Shown: piece by piece, positions 45,369-55,266 of the stretch
Layout of the letters: each line of letters begins with the position of its first letter
How positions within the stretch are numbered: position 1 is the stretch's first letter
DNA from: Terriglobia bacterium
Lineage (GTDB): Bacteria; Acidobacteriota; Terriglobia; Acidiferrales; UBA7541
Assembly (NCBI GenBank): GCA_023512135.1
Contig: JAIMAG010000005.1
Location: 87,001-151,000, forward strand
Direction of reading: 5' to 3'
Length of the DNA: 64,000 bases
Translations under genes and position numbers: made by a program
The notes under the pieces: generated by a model
What the model was told of the DNA's origin: nothing
Seen by the model: only the letters and a program-made list of their open reading frames with translations
Database searches by the model: none

Positions 45369-46469
45369 TCAACGGGCCAGCAGCTCGTCCAGGATCGCGT
45401 GCAATCGGGCGGCAAACTGCGGGAATAGGTAGTGCTGCGCGACGCGCTCACGGGCGCGACGGCCAACTTCTGCGCACAACGCCGGGTCGGTGAGCAGGCG
45501 CAGGAGCGTGGCCGTCAGTGGCTCGACATCCCCGTGCGGCACCAGAAACCCGCTGGTGCCGTGCTCGATGATGTCGGGCGTGCCCCCGTGCGCCCCGCCC
45601 ACCACCGGCTTGCCAAACGCCATCGCTTCCAGGAACACCAGACCGAATCCTTCCCCCTTGCTCGGCAGAGCAAAAATGTCGCAGTGCTGGTAGCAGGCCA
45701 CCAGTTCCTCCCGCTCCAGTGCACCCAGAAAATGCACCCGATGCGCCACTCCCTGCGCGCGGGCCAGAGCTTGCAGGCGCGGTCGGTCATCGCCGTCCCC
45801 GACCACCACCAGATGCGTATCGTCCGGGAGCCGAGCCAGCGCCTGAATCAGCAGGTCCACACCTTTGTAGGCATCCACCGCCGCCAGCCGCGTCACCGTG
45901 AGCACCACCCGCCCACCAGGAAACCCCGCCGGCCGTCGTTGTATCATCGGTTTTTGCGTTCTCTCCCAAAAGACAGGCTCCAGCGCCAACGGAAACAGAC
46001 GTACACGACATGGATTGATTTTCTGAACCACAATCAGCTGTTCTGCGGTATAGCTGGAAATAGCCAACAAAGCGTCCAGCCGTCGCATCGCCCAGCGTCG
46101 ATACCACAACAGCGGCTCCCAGACGTCGACTCCCCATCCTACTGCAATGACGGGCGCGCTGGTGAGTACCTGCACGACGCGTGCCAGTGGTGTAAGGTTT
46201 GGATGATTGACAAAGACAAGCTTGGGACCCACACAGGTCGCACTTAGTGTCGCGCGCAGGAAACTACCTTTCCTGCGTGCAAATCCCTCGAAGTGACATC
46301 GCCGGCCAGCAATTTCTATCCGGTGGATTCCGCAAATGTCGTTCAAACTCAACAGTCGGTATGTCCAAGATCTCCGGTCGGCCCATTCGGAAAGCACAGC
46401 CGCCAGATGGCGGCTGGCTCGCTGAACACCTCCCGGACCCTCGAGCTGTGTAAAAAGCCCAAGCAACAT
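45369..46469 (-). CDS. GT4-family glycosyltransferase
   Basis: 366 aa from ATG 46469, nine bases after the epimerase stop. The N-terminal lobe starts LLGLFTQLEGPGGVQRASRHL and the C-terminal GT-B lobe has VLTVTRLAAVDAYKGVDLLI, GDGDDRPRLQ and the EX7E segment GEGFGLVFLEAMAFGKPVV. It transfers sugar from a nucleotide donor to a growing glycan. Last gene of the minus-strand polysaccharide cluster; it converges on xer with a 6-base gap. Confidence 0.88.
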   Translation of the reverse strand: MLLGLFTQLEGPGGVQRASRHLAAVLSEWADRRSWTYRLLSLNDICGIHRIEIAGRRCHFEGFARRKGSFLRATLSATCVGPKLVFVNHPNLTPLARVVQVLTSAPVIAVGWGVDVWEPLLWYRRWAMRRLDALLAISSYTAEQLIVVQKINPCRVRLFPLALEPVFWERTQKPMIQRRPAGFPGGRVVLTVTRLAAVDAYKGVDLLIQALARLPDDTHLVVVGDGDDRPRLQALARAQGVAHRVHFLGALEREELVACYQHCDIFALPSKGEGFGLVFLEAMAFGKPVVGGAHGGTPDIIEHGTSGFLVPHGDVEPLTATLLRLLTDPALCAEVGRRARERVAQHYLFPQFAARLHAILDELLAR

Positions 46470-46477
46470 ATTCGGTG

Positions 46478-47503
46478 CTAGGAAGCAGAGGAAAGCAATC
46501 TCACGGCCTCCTGCCCCCACGCCAAAAGCCTGCGGATACCTTCCGTAGGGGAGACCCTGGGCTGCCATCCAAACTCCCGGTATGCCCTCCGAACATCGCT
46601 GATGTAGACGCGCTGGTCCCCCGGGCGCCAGTCATGAAAGGTGACCTCCGGCAATTGCCCGAGAGCGTCTTCCAGATACCGTCGGAACTCGTGCCACACA
46701 GAGAGGGAATTGGCCGGACCGCCACCGATGTTATAGACGCGCCCTGCCGTTGTGCGAATGGCCGCAACGGCCCGGAGCATAGCTTCTGTTAGGTCATCCA
46801 CGTAGAGCACATCACGCACTTGCTTACCGTCGCCATAAATTGCCAGTGGAGCACCGCGCAGCGCAGCCAGCACGAAATGCGCCAGCCAGCCCTGGTCTTC
46901 GTTGCCGAACTGGCGCGGTCCATAAATACAGGACATACGGAAGACAATGGTCGGCAAACCATAGATCCGGTAGTAGTCCCGCACGTATTGGTCTGCTGCG
47001 CCTTTCGAGCAACCGTATGGCGAGTGAAAATCTAGGGGCCAAGTCTCCGGAACGCCTTCCGGAAAGTCAGGGGCGGCGTAGCGAGTTTCTCCTTCGACCA
47101 CCCGCGCGGATTCCAAAGCGCCGTACACTTTGTTCGTCGAGGTGTACAGAACAATGGGCCAGTGTTTTTGTTGACGTGCGGCTTCGAGCACGTTCAACGT
47201 GCCCAGAGCATTGATTTCGAAATCTTCTCGAGGATTGGCCACCGAAGACGTCACGGCCACCTGCGCAGCAAGGTGGAATACACAATCAACGCCGTGCACA
47301 GCTTGCCCCACAGCACTCGCATCACGAACATCCCCGGTCAAGAACGTCAGCCGCGCATGCCGACGGCGCAGCCAGTCTAGATTATTTTGTACACCGGCAC
47401 GGCTCAGGTTATCGAAAAGCACCACGTCGTGGCCTTCGCGAAGCAAGCGATCGGCCAAATTGCTACCCACAAATCCCAACCCCCCTGTGATCAATACGCG
47501 CAT
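46478..47503 (-). CDS. NAD-dependent epimerase resembling CDP-paratose 2-epimerase
   Basis: 341 aa from ATG 47503. An extended SDR: LITGGLGFVGSNLADRLL (NAD loop), STNKVYG, and HSPYGCSKGAADQYVRDYYR with the catalytic Tyr and Lys. FRMSCIYGPRQFGNEDQGW and DWRPGDQRVYISD are strongly reminiscent of CDP-paratose 2-epimerase (RfbE/Tyv), which makes CDP-tyvelose. The other CDP-dideoxyhexose genes are not in the window, so the actual substrate may be different. Cluster context: LPS or exopolysaccharide. Confidence 0.82.
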   Translation of the reverse strand: MRVLITGGLGFVGSNLADRLLREGHDVVLFDNLSRAGVQNNLDWLRRRHARLTFLTGDVRDASAVGQAVHGVDCVFHLAAQVAVTSSVANPREDFEINALGTLNVLEAARQQKHWPIVLYTSTNKVYGALESARVVEGETRYAAPDFPEGVPETWPLDFHSPYGCSKGAADQYVRDYYRIYGLPTIVFRMSCIYGPRQFGNEDQGWLAHFVLAALRGAPLAIYGDGKQVRDVLYVDDLTEAMLRAVAAIRTTAGRVYNIGGGPANSLSVWHEFRRYLEDALGQLPEVTFHDWRPGDQRVYISDVRRAYREFGWQPRVSPTEGIRRLLAWGQEAVRLLSSAS

Positions 47504-47558
47504 CGAACTGGCTTCCTCCTCAAGACGGATACCCATTCTGCCGAGCCGCCACTGCTGG

Positions 47559-48743
47559 TCAACTCACTGCTGCCGGTTTCAGCGCGTCGTGGAACAGCTC
47601 GCGCAGGGCGGCGGCGTTGGCTTCCCAGGTGAGCTGTGCGGCTCGCTGCGCGGCGCGCTCCCCCAGGCGGCGTGCAAACTCCGGGTCGGCCAGCAGCCGG
47701 CGCAGCAGTCCGGCGAGCTCTTCGGCGTCGCGCGGGTCCTGCAAGATCAGACCGTCTTCGCCGTGCGTGACGATTTCGCTCACGCCGGCCAGACTGCTGA
47801 CGATCACCGGTAACCCGCAGGCCATCGCTTCGGCGGGCGGCAGTGCAAATGCGTCCTCGAGCGACGGCCCGGCGTAGGCATCCGCCGCCGCGTAGTAAAA
47901 CTCCACATCGGGCCGCGGCGGCAGGAACCGCACGCGTCGCTGCAGCCGATGCCGCGCGATGACTTCACGGCACAGCTCCGGATCATCGGTGCCGACAGCA
48001 AGCACACAAACCTGCTCCGCGCCCAGCCGGCCCACCGCCTCCAGCAGCACCGGCAAGCCTTTGTTCCGCCAGTCGTTGCCAATCAGCAGCACGGCGAACT
48101 CTTCAGCGGCAAGCTGCAGTTCACGGCGTGCTGCTGTACGCAGAGTTCGCCGACGTATCGGATGGAACTGGGTCGCATCCACGCCGCTGTAGATCACGCG
48201 GGGTATCTCAACGAGCCGAACCCGCTGCGCTACGTCCGCAGCCGTTCGGCGCGACACCGCGGCCAGCTGCGTTCTCCGGTTGCCGAACGCGCACCGCTCC
48301 AAAAACGAAAGCAAAAGGTAATATGCGCGACGATGGAGCAGCCGCGGCCAAGCGCGCAGCGGATGCTGCTGCAACCGATCGCTCCCAGCTAGCGCTTCCC
48401 GCACCCTGGTGAACAACACATGGATGGTAGCCACATCGGCATCCAGGCAGTTCACGCCCGGGGAGAACACCAGCTCGCACCGCTGTCCGCGGACCCAGCG
48501 GTCCCACCAGCGCCAGAGGTGGTTGGCCAGAAACCACCACAGATACTTGACGAGCTGCGGCCCGGGCACATCGGGAATGCGGTGCCAGACCACCCGCGCC
48601 AGGTCCACGTCTTCGACGCGCTGGCTGTAGAGATGGAATTCGAACTCGTCCGCCAGCCGCTCCACCTGTTCGCACGTGCAGCGCTCGGTGCCGTGACGTT
48701 TATCGAGAAACGGTGAAACCACTGCAATCCGAGGCCGGACCAT
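47559..48743 (-). CDS. GT4-family glycosyltransferase
   Basis: 394 aa, GT-B fold. The acceptor lobe starts PRIAVVSPFLDKRHGTERC and the donor lobe holds VIYSGVDATQFHP, VLLIGNDWRNKGLPVLLEAV and SLEDAFALPPAEAMACGLPV (EX7E type). It lies in the minus-strand cluster between the epimerase and the transglutaminase-like gene. Confidence 0.87.
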   Translation of the reverse strand: MVRPRIAVVSPFLDKRHGTERCTCEQVERLADEFEFHLYSQRVEDVDLARVVWHRIPDVPGPQLVKYLWWFLANHLWRWWDRWVRGQRCELVFSPGVNCLDADVATIHVLFTRVREALAGSDRLQQHPLRAWPRLLHRRAYYLLLSFLERCAFGNRRTQLAAVSRRTAADVAQRVRLVEIPRVIYSGVDATQFHPIRRRTLRTAARRELQLAAEEFAVLLIGNDWRNKGLPVLLEAVGRLGAEQVCVLAVGTDDPELCREVIARHRLQRRVRFLPPRPDVEFYYAAADAYAGPSLEDAFALPPAEAMACGLPVIVSSLAGVSEIVTHGEDGLILQDPRDAEELAGLLRRLLADPEFARRLGERAAQRAAQLTWEANAAALRELFHDALKPAAVS

Positions 48744-48750
48744 GATGTTC

Positions 48751-49548
48751 CTATTCGGCCGGAGCCGGTTTCACCTGATACATCGCGCGGGCATGCCGCT
48801 GCAAACGCCACGTGATCGCACCCCGCGCGGCAGCAGCCAGCAAAAACAGCAGAACTGCAAAGGCGGCAAACTTTCTGGATGGTCGATCCAGCAACAGGGT
48901 TTCGGCCAGCGCGCCTTCCCAGCCGGGAACGACGCGATCCAGCACCCGGCGCAGCACGCTCCCCAGCAGCGGAATCTTTTCCACGCGGACGTTGGCTGTT
49001 CGTTCGAAGGTGTAATCCGGGTTGTACGAAGGCAACCGGGAAACGGCCTGCTGAAAGATTTCCGGGTCGGCCAGCTCTTCGCGCGTCAGCGCGCGGCCGC
49101 TCGCATCGCGAAGCACGCCGTGATTCAGGCCATCCACAACCACCCACCGCTCTCCCAGCAGAACTTCAGCAGCCACATGTTTCGTTTTTCTTTCCGGATT
49201 GAGCAATAGCAGCCGGCGGGCACGCAACCCGGAAGCCGCCGCCAGGTTCACGATTACGTTTTTCGCTGCCCCGCAATCAGAAGGGTACTGCAATCCGCAA
49301 AACCGCATCACAGCGTCCTGGGGCAGAGCGGATGCGGTTGTCGCACCGGTGCGTGCCGGCCAGTTGCTCATCCACGTCAGAATGGCTTCCACTTTTTCTT
49401 CCGGGGTGGCTTCCACAGGCACGATGGCATGGGCCAAGCCGCGCCAGTACTGCACGGCTCCGTATTCCCAGAGCAGCCCCAACCCTGCCAGAAAAGCTGT
49501 GAAGGCCAGCAGCCAGTTCCCTAGGCGCAGAAGGTTTCGGTTCGCCAT
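48751..49548 (-). CDS. Membrane-anchored transglutaminase-like protein
   Basis: 265 aa from ATG 49548 (ATG 49551 is too close to AAGGAG). A membrane helix at about residues 10-28 and another near 230 flank a transglutaminase-like domain. Its putative triad is Cys in YPSDCGAAKNVIVN, His in KTKHVAAEVLL and Asp in WVVVDGLNH. Such domains may act on peptides or in polysaccharide-linked envelope work. It lies between two sugar-polymer genes. Confidence 0.75.
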   Translation of the reverse strand: MANRNLLRLGNWLLAFTAFLAGLGLLWEYGAVQYWRGLAHAIVPVEATPEEKVEAILTWMSNWPARTGATTASALPQDAVMRFCGLQYPSDCGAAKNVIVNLAAASGLRARRLLLLNPERKTKHVAAEVLLGERWVVVDGLNHGVLRDASGRALTREELADPEIFQQAVSRLPSYNPDYTFERTANVRVEKIPLLGSVLRRVLDRVVPGWEGALAETLLLDRPSRKFAAFAVLLFLLAAAARGAITWRLQRHARAMYQVKPAPAE

Positions 49549-49569
49549 CATGCTCCTTGGTTCGGGGCG

Positions 49570-51216
49570 TCAAGCTTCTTCGCCGCCCGCCTGCCCCAGC
49601 CGCACGCGGCGTGCGCTTCCGGCCGCCGGAGCGACGGCTGCAGGTGCGACGTGCGTCGTGCGGAAATTGGCTGCCGCCCATGCCCGATAGTGCGCCTCCG
49701 CCACCAGCCCGGGCAGGCGGAACAGCACTCCCAGCAGCAACCAGAAATGCGCGTTCAGAATGAAGTTCTGGTAGGGCTGCATCCCGCCGTAGGTGAACGG
49801 GAACAGCAGCAAGAACACGAACCAGAAAATCGCCGCGGCGACCGGAAACAGGTGCGTACCCCGCAGCCGGCGCACCACGCGCCAGGCTGCCACCGTCGCC
49901 GCGATGGTCCACAACAGCCAGGCGAGCAGGCCGGGCACGCCCATCTCCACCAGCAGGACTCCGTAGCCGTTCTCCACGCCAATCGGCAGCCGGGGCACGC
50001 CCAGGTAGCGGCTCACATACTGGGTGCCGAGGGAAGCGGTGCCGGTCCCGTTTCCGGTTTCCCAGTTGGGCTGCTGGAAGGCTTTGACCAGGTTCTGCCA
50101 CGGATAGTCGCGGACCCGGTGGGCGAGCTCGTAGCCCGGGCTGGTGGGTGAGAGTGTTTCCCAGTAAAACGCCCACCGTGCGCCCAGCGCATCGGGGAAC
50201 AGCACCAGAGCGACCAGCAAGCCCACCGCCAGAGCCAGCAGCATGCCGTGAATGGCCCGGCGAATTCGCTCCCGCACGCGCCAGCGCACCGGCGCGCCCC
50301 ACAGCGCCGCCGTGCTCAGACCCAGCACGGTGACCACCGCATAGACGGCTGCCCCGCGCGAGCCGGTCATCACGGCGGCCACAAACAATGTGCCGACGCC
50401 CAGCGCCGCGAACCAGCGCCGGCGGCCGTGCACGATGAACTCGTACGTGGCCAGCCCCAGCGCCAGAATCATCGTCAGCAGCACGTAGGTGGCAAATCGT
50501 CCATCGCTGACGAACACGGCTGAGGGCCGGGCCACCACCTCTTTGGAAACCGGAGCGACGCGCGTCAGCCGGCCCAACCGTTCCAGCTCCGGCGCCATCT
50601 TCTCCGGGTTCAAAAAATCCGGGCCGATCACTCCCTGAGTCACCCCGAGCACGGCGATCACGATGGCCAGGCCCACGCTGAAGCGTAGCAGCCGCTGCAA
50701 ATCCTGTTCGGTCTCCAGCAGCGCATATCCCACGAACAGCAGCGGTGCGTAGTACAGATACAGCTTCATTCCCAGCAGGCCGTAGAACACGCTCGGCGAA
50801 TGCGGATTGAACATCTGCACCAGCACCACGCCGGCAAACAGCAACAGCGGCACCAGAAACGGCGGACGGAAACTGCGCGCCTGCCCCTTCATCCAAGAAA
50901 AAAACAGGGCCAGATAGATGATGCCGACCAGCACGTCCTTGCCGAAGTAAACCGCCATGCTGTTGCCCAGCCATTTCCGCGGCAGGTCCTCCACGACGAC
51001 CCACAGAAGAAACAGGTACAGGCCATGGCGCCAGTTGGCGAGCACGACCAGGGCAATTACCATGGCGAGGACAGTTAGGAATCGAAACGCCAGGTCCGGC
51101 CCGGTGTCATACAAAATCCATTCGGCCACCAGGTAGGCCAGCAACAGCCCGCCCAGAGCCAGCAGCGGCGTCTTGACCCGCTGGGTGTTCATCGCGCGCA
51201 TGCGTTCAGCAATCAC
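49570..51216 (-). CDS. O-antigen ligase/polymerase-like membrane protein
   Basis: 548 aa from GTG 51216, though ATG 51201 or 51192 could serve. About 11-12 hydrophobic helices are seen, with the large periplasmic loop (ETLSPTSPGYELAHRVRDYP, then RYLGVPRLPIGVENGYGVLL) near residue 390-440. The MTGSRGA segment and the loop histidines/arginines resemble the Wzy_C/WaaL superfamily, which polymerises or attaches glycan. It probably acts in the inner membrane on the product of this cluster. Confidence 0.82.
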   Translation of the reverse strand: MIAERMRAMNTQRVKTPLLALGGLLLAYLVAEWILYDTGPDLAFRFLTVLAMVIALVVLANWRHGLYLFLLWVVVEDLPRKWLGNSMAVYFGKDVLVGIIYLALFFSWMKGQARSFRPPFLVPLLLFAGVVLVQMFNPHSPSVFYGLLGMKLYLYYAPLLFVGYALLETEQDLQRLLRFSVGLAIVIAVLGVTQGVIGPDFLNPEKMAPELERLGRLTRVAPVSKEVVARPSAVFVSDGRFATYVLLTMILALGLATYEFIVHGRRRWFAALGVGTLFVAAVMTGSRGAAVYAVVTVLGLSTAALWGAPVRWRVRERIRRAIHGMLLALAVGLLVALVLFPDALGARWAFYWETLSPTSPGYELAHRVRDYPWQNLVKAFQQPNWETGNGTGTASLGTQYVSRYLGVPRLPIGVENGYGVLLVEMGVPGLLAWLLWTIAATVAAWRVVRRLRGTHLFPVAAAIFWFVFLLLFPFTYGGMQPYQNFILNAHFWLLLGVLFRLPGLVAEAHYRAWAAANFRTTHVAPAAVAPAAGSARRVRLGQAGGEEA

Positions 51217-51354
51217 TGCCTCTGTCCCTGATTCGCGGATGGCCGTAGTCTAGCCTCGGCATGCGGGTGATCCAAAATAATTTCCATGGCCCGTGCCAGA
51301 GCAGCAAGGTTGCCTCGCAAGCTCCACCAAGGCGAAAATGGCGGCGGAACACTC

Positions 51355-52542
51355 CTACCAAGCGCTGCGGGAGCTCTCTGCCAGGCAGTTGCGGTATAGC
51401 TTGATATAGTCTGCCACCATGCGTTCCTGCCGGTAGCGTTCCAGCGCAACGGCACGGGCCCGGCGGCCGATCTCAGTTCGTCGCGAAGGGTCCTTCAGGA
51501 GTTGTTCCAGGCAATCGGCCAGGGCGGACGCATCACCTGGTGGAAACTTGATCCCGCCGCCCTCCGCCACCTCGCCGAGCCCGCCGATAGCCGAGGCTAC
51601 CACCACGCGCCCGCGCATCATCTGTTCGATGGCCGCCAAGCCTGCGGTTTCCTCACAAACGCTTGGCATCACAACGATGTCTATTGCACGGACAACGTTC
51701 TGCAGCTCATGGTCTCGCAAAAAGCCGGTAATCTGTGTGCGGTTGGAAAGGCCGGCCTGCGCAATCGCAGCTTCGAGCGAAGCTCGCTCCGGACCGTCAC
51801 CCACCAGGCAAAGCTGAAACGTACAGCCACGGGCAGCCAGGCGTCTGGCCGCCTCCACCAAGACAGGAATGCCTTTCTCCGACACCAGGCGGCCCACATA
51901 ACCAATCACAGGCCAACCGTTCATAGGGCTCGTGTCCGCGCACTCGCTCTCGGCCGGGGCGGGGATCCCGTAATGAATCACTCGAGAGCGGGGCAAGGCC
52001 AGCCGCGTCTGCACATGATGCGAGATCGGCACATTGCAGGTGGCGCGCTTGCACAGCCAGCGCCGCGGAAAAGTGAGCAGCAGCAGCCTGGCGCTGCCCA
52101 GCCATCCAACGGAAGCAGCATTGCAGCGCAGACAGAGGTCATATCGCCGGGCCTGGAAATGGCCCGGGCAGCAGGTTTTTGTCGGCTCGTAGAACAGCAA
52201 CCCGTTCGGACAGCGCGCCTGATAGCCGTGATGTTCCACGACGGTGACTTTTCCCCGCAGTAGCGCCAGGGCCAGCGGCAGAAACGCCGGGCCGGCGAGC
52301 TGGACGATATCGGCCGCGCCAATCAGTCTCCACAACTCCGCAATCCTGGGCTGCCTTACCACCGTGAACGGGAGCTGGCTATCGTCGAATTCTCCGGCTG
52401 GCGTCGGCGTCGCAACGGTAACGCGAATTTTCTCTCCGGAAGGTGCAGGTGTTTCGCTCAAGCCCTGCGCGAGCAGCATCACGAATGTTTCCACTCCGCC
52501 GACCCGCGGTGCAAACGCGTGCGTGTAGATGAGCACCTTCAT
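51355..52542 (-). CDS. GT4-family glycosyltransferase
   Basis: 395 aa. The N-terminus MKVLIYTHAFAPRVGGVETF is a classic GT4 opening. The donor lobe has VIGYVGRLVSEKGIPVLVEA, GDGPERASLEA and SVCEETAGLAAIEQMMRGRV. A cysteine-rich stretch at residues about 105-140 (ARCPNGLLFYEPTKTCCPGH, CLRCNA) is unusual and may bind metal. Its ATG overlaps the double-GT stop by four bases. Confidence 0.87.
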   Translation of the reverse strand: MKVLIYTHAFAPRVGGVETFVMLLAQGLSETPAPSGEKIRVTVATPTPAGEFDDSQLPFTVVRQPRIAELWRLIGAADIVQLAGPAFLPLALALLRGKVTVVEHHGYQARCPNGLLFYEPTKTCCPGHFQARRYDLCLRCNAASVGWLGSARLLLLTFPRRWLCKRATCNVPISHHVQTRLALPRSRVIHYGIPAPAESECADTSPMNGWPVIGYVGRLVSEKGIPVLVEAARRLAARGCTFQLCLVGDGPERASLEAAIAQAGLSNRTQITGFLRDHELQNVVRAIDIVVMPSVCEETAGLAAIEQMMRGRVVVASAIGGLGEVAEGGGIKFPPGDASALADCLEQLLKDPSRRTEIGRRARAVALERYRQERMVADYIKLYRNCLAESSRSAW

Positions 52543-54971
52543 GGCTGTGCCCTTCTCTCTGCCAGATTCCCGTGTCGGTCGAGGGCAGCGACGACGGCGT
52601 CGGTATTTTCTGCAAGCGACCAGCTACGCATGCGCTCGCGCGCCGCAGCGCCCAGCCGCCGGAGCAGTTCCCGGTTCGCCAGCACGCGGCGCAGGATACC
52701 GGCCAGTGCGTCCACGTCGCCAGCCGGAAAAACGAACCCGGTTTCTCCCTCGCGCACCAGGTCGAAGCGCGCACCGACGCGGTCGCTGACCACCACGCCG
52801 CAGCCGCACAGCATCGCTTCGTTCACCACCACGCCGAACGGTTCATAGCCCGATGGCAGCACGAGCAGGTCGGCCGCGGTGTACACCGCAGGAAGCTGCG
52901 ACTGATTCACGAAGCCGAGAAAGTGCGTGCGCGCGGCAACGCCCAGGGCGCGGGCTTCGGCTTCCAGCGCGCCGCGCAGCGGGCCCTCGCCGGCAAACAC
53001 CAGGTGCGCGGACTCCACACCGCAGGCGGCAAACGCACGCAGCAGGTCGGCCGGGCGCTTCCACGGCTGCAGCTTCGCACTGAAAACCACGACGGGAGCC
53101 TCCAGCGGCACACCCCAGGCCGCGCGCACCGCTGCACGGTCTGCGCGGGCCGATTGCGCAAGCCACCAGGCATTGTCCACAGCATAGGGCGTGAGCGCGA
53201 TTTTCTCCTCCGGGATGCCCAGCGCGCGCATCAGCGCCACGCCGCCACTGGAAGGAACAATCACGACGTCCGCCAGGCAGAACAGCCGCGGCCACAGCCA
53301 GCGCTTGACCGGAACTTTCCAGCGTCCGCCGACCCGCGGTTCCAGCGTGTGCGCATCGGTGCCGAACAGCACTGCCGCGCGGCTCCGCTTGGCCGCAGCT
53401 AAAGCCACCCAGAATGCCGCCACACGATAGCCGGTGTAGACGGCAACCGCATCCCAGCTCCCGTGACGAACCAGCTGCCACAGCCGCTGCAGACTCCGCA
53501 GGCGACCGTACTGTCCCAGATGGATCCAGCGATAGCCTTCCAGCAGCGGCACATCCCACTGCACGTCGCGGCCGAATTCCGGGTCGTGCGCAGCTTCGGC
53601 ACCTCGCAGGCTCAGATAGGCCACGGTGAGCTCCAGCCGCGGATGTGCGGTCATCCAACGATAACCGGGAGCGCCGTATTGGGTCGGATGGGTAGCCAGC
53701 GCCAGCAAACGATAACGGCGCTGCCCGGCTGCGGTGATCTCGTTGAGCGCCTGGCGAATCTTGCGTGCCACCGCCGGCCAGGAAAAATGCGCTTCCCAGG
53801 CAACGCGATGCTTCTGCCGGAGCCCTTCCCGCAGGCCGGGGTCGGTCAGCACGCGGGCCAGTTCGCTCGCCAGAGCGGTTTCGTCGCCCCGCGGCACCAG
53901 CAGGATGCCGGCTTCGGTCATCGGCGGTGCGGTCTCTTCGCTCGCGTAGGCCACGACGGGCACTCCGCAGGCAATGCCCGCGATGGCGCTGCCGCGCCGC
54001 GAAGAAACCCCGCCGCGCACGAACAGGAGTGCGTGGCTGCTGGCAATCAAATCCGCAATCTGTTCGGCGGGCAGCAGCCCGTGCAGCTCCAACACCACCG
54101 GTGCACCGGCAAGGGCTTCTCGCAGCGCCGGCTCGGCCTGCTGCGCTCCGCGTCCGAACACCCGCAGGCGGAGCTGACCGACTTTTTCAGCGGCGGCGCA
54201 CACCACGCGGGCCAGCGCACCGGCTTCTTCCCGGTGGCCTTCGGTGACCCCGAACACGCAGACGGTCGCCAGCGAATCGTCCGACGCACTCGCCGGCGGC
54301 CAGCGGGCCGGCACGTTGCTGCCCACCGGAACCAGCGTGGTCTTGGCCAGCAGCTCGGGAGCGGCAACAAGCCAGTCGATTTTCTCGGGTGCAACCGTCA
54401 CCAGCACCCGATCCGCGCGACGGGCTGCACGCCGCAGCGCACTGCGAATCACAGCGCGGCGCAGGCGCTGGACCGGCGCGTCGCCACCTGCAGCCGAAGG
54501 ATCATGCAGCAGCACGGCCACCCTGGCTCCTGCCCGTTGCAGCGTGCGCACCACGCCGGGGAATCGCAGCGGAAAGCCCCGTCGGCTCCACGCCAGCATG
54601 GTGTACTGAACCAGCACCCAGCAGCCGCGCCAATCACGGGCTTGCACGCGAAGCTGGGCGAGCGCGCGTGACCAGCCCAGCCCGGCCCAATCCACCCGGG
54701 CGAGCACCAGCTCGCAGCCCTGTTCCGCCATGGCGGCGCGAAGCTGCGCGCAGTAGTCAGCCACTCCGTCGGTCGGCTGGTCGGGCCGCCCGAGCAGGGC
54801 CACATAGGTGATCTTCGTTTCTGCAGTGGAGTCCGCGGCTGCTTCAGCAGCAGCGGCAGTCCCGGCCGGAGCCCTTGCGGAGGAGATGTGCGGCAGCAGC
54901 TCCGCAGTGCGGCGGTGCGAGGCGAGCGGCTCGGCGCCACTGCTGTGTGGAGCGCGTGGGCGATGGGTCAT
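52539..54971 (-). CDS. Double glycosyltransferase: two GT-B enzymes in one chain
   Basis: 810 aa from ATG 54971. A low-complexity 50-residue head is followed by a first GT-B unit (VALLGRPDQPTDGVADYCAQL, VSSRRGSAIAGIACGVPVVA) to about residue 410. A second unit starts RYRLLALATHPTQYGAPGYRW and has VVFSAKLQPWKRPADLLRA, FAGEGPLRGALE, and SGYEPFGVVVNEAMLCGCGV. Only the second shows the full EX7E donor motif; the first lacks a clear match. The chain may add two sugars in turn, or the first half may only bind the acceptor. Translationally coupled to the next GT. Confidence 0.85.
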   Translation of the reverse strand: MTHRPRAPHSSGAEPLASHRRTAELLPHISSARAPAGTAAAAEAAADSTAETKITYVALLGRPDQPTDGVADYCAQLRAAMAEQGCELVLARVDWAGLGWSRALAQLRVQARDWRGCWVLVQYTMLAWSRRGFPLRFPGVVRTLQRAGARVAVLLHDPSAAGGDAPVQRLRRAVIRSALRRAARRADRVLVTVAPEKIDWLVAAPELLAKTTLVPVGSNVPARWPPASASDDSLATVCVFGVTEGHREEAGALARVVCAAAEKVGQLRLRVFGRGAQQAEPALREALAGAPVVLELHGLLPAEQIADLIASSHALLFVRGGVSSRRGSAIAGIACGVPVVAYASEETAPPMTEAGILLVPRGDETALASELARVLTDPGLREGLRQKHRVAWEAHFSWPAVARKIRQALNEITAAGQRRYRLLALATHPTQYGAPGYRWMTAHPRLELTVAYLSLRGAEAAHDPEFGRDVQWDVPLLEGYRWIHLGQYGRLRSLQRLWQLVRHGSWDAVAVYTGYRVAAFWVALAAAKRSRAAVLFGTDAHTLEPRVGGRWKVPVKRWLWPRLFCLADVVIVPSSGGVALMRALGIPEEKIALTPYAVDNAWWLAQSARADRAAVRAAWGVPLEAPVVVFSAKLQPWKRPADLLRAFAACGVESAHLVFAGEGPLRGALEAEARALGVAARTHFLGFVNQSQLPAVYTAADLLVLPSGYEPFGVVVNEAMLCGCGVVVSDRVGARFDLVREGETGFVFPAGDVDALAGILRRVLANRELLRRLGAAARERMRSWSLAENTDAVVAALDRHGNLAERRAQP

Positions 54972-55074
54972 GCCTGTCCGCGTCCGAGAGGGAAACTGTC
55001 CCGGTGCTCCGGAACCCTGGCCGGCCTCATGATACCGCAACCGCCGCGAAGTCCAGCCGCGAATTGCGGCGCCG

Positions 55075-55260
55075 TCAGCGAGGATGCAATGCACCGCGCC
55101 AGGCGAGCACCCAGAACAGGGAAAGCACAATCAGCACAATCCGGAGCAGCAGCAACGGCAGCGGTGCGATGCTCCAGACAAACCGGAAGTGTGCGATCCA
55201 GGCGCCGAACAGCAGCAACCCGAAGCCAAGCAGCCGGATGGTTCGCTTTTCGAGGGTCAA
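55075..55260 (-). CDS. Small two-helix membrane protein
   Basis: 61 aa from TTG 55260, six bases after the thiI stop. MTLEKRTIRLLGFGLLLFG opens it, and two hydrophobic helices of about 18 residues follow, then a short basic tail. I do not recognise a family. Its tight position between thiI and the double glycosyltransferase favours a real gene. Confidence 0.55.
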   Translation of the reverse strand: MTLEKRTIRLLGFGLLLFGAWIAHFRFVWSIAPLPLLLLRIVLIVLSLFWVLAWRGALHPR

Positions 55261-55266
55261 GGCTGC

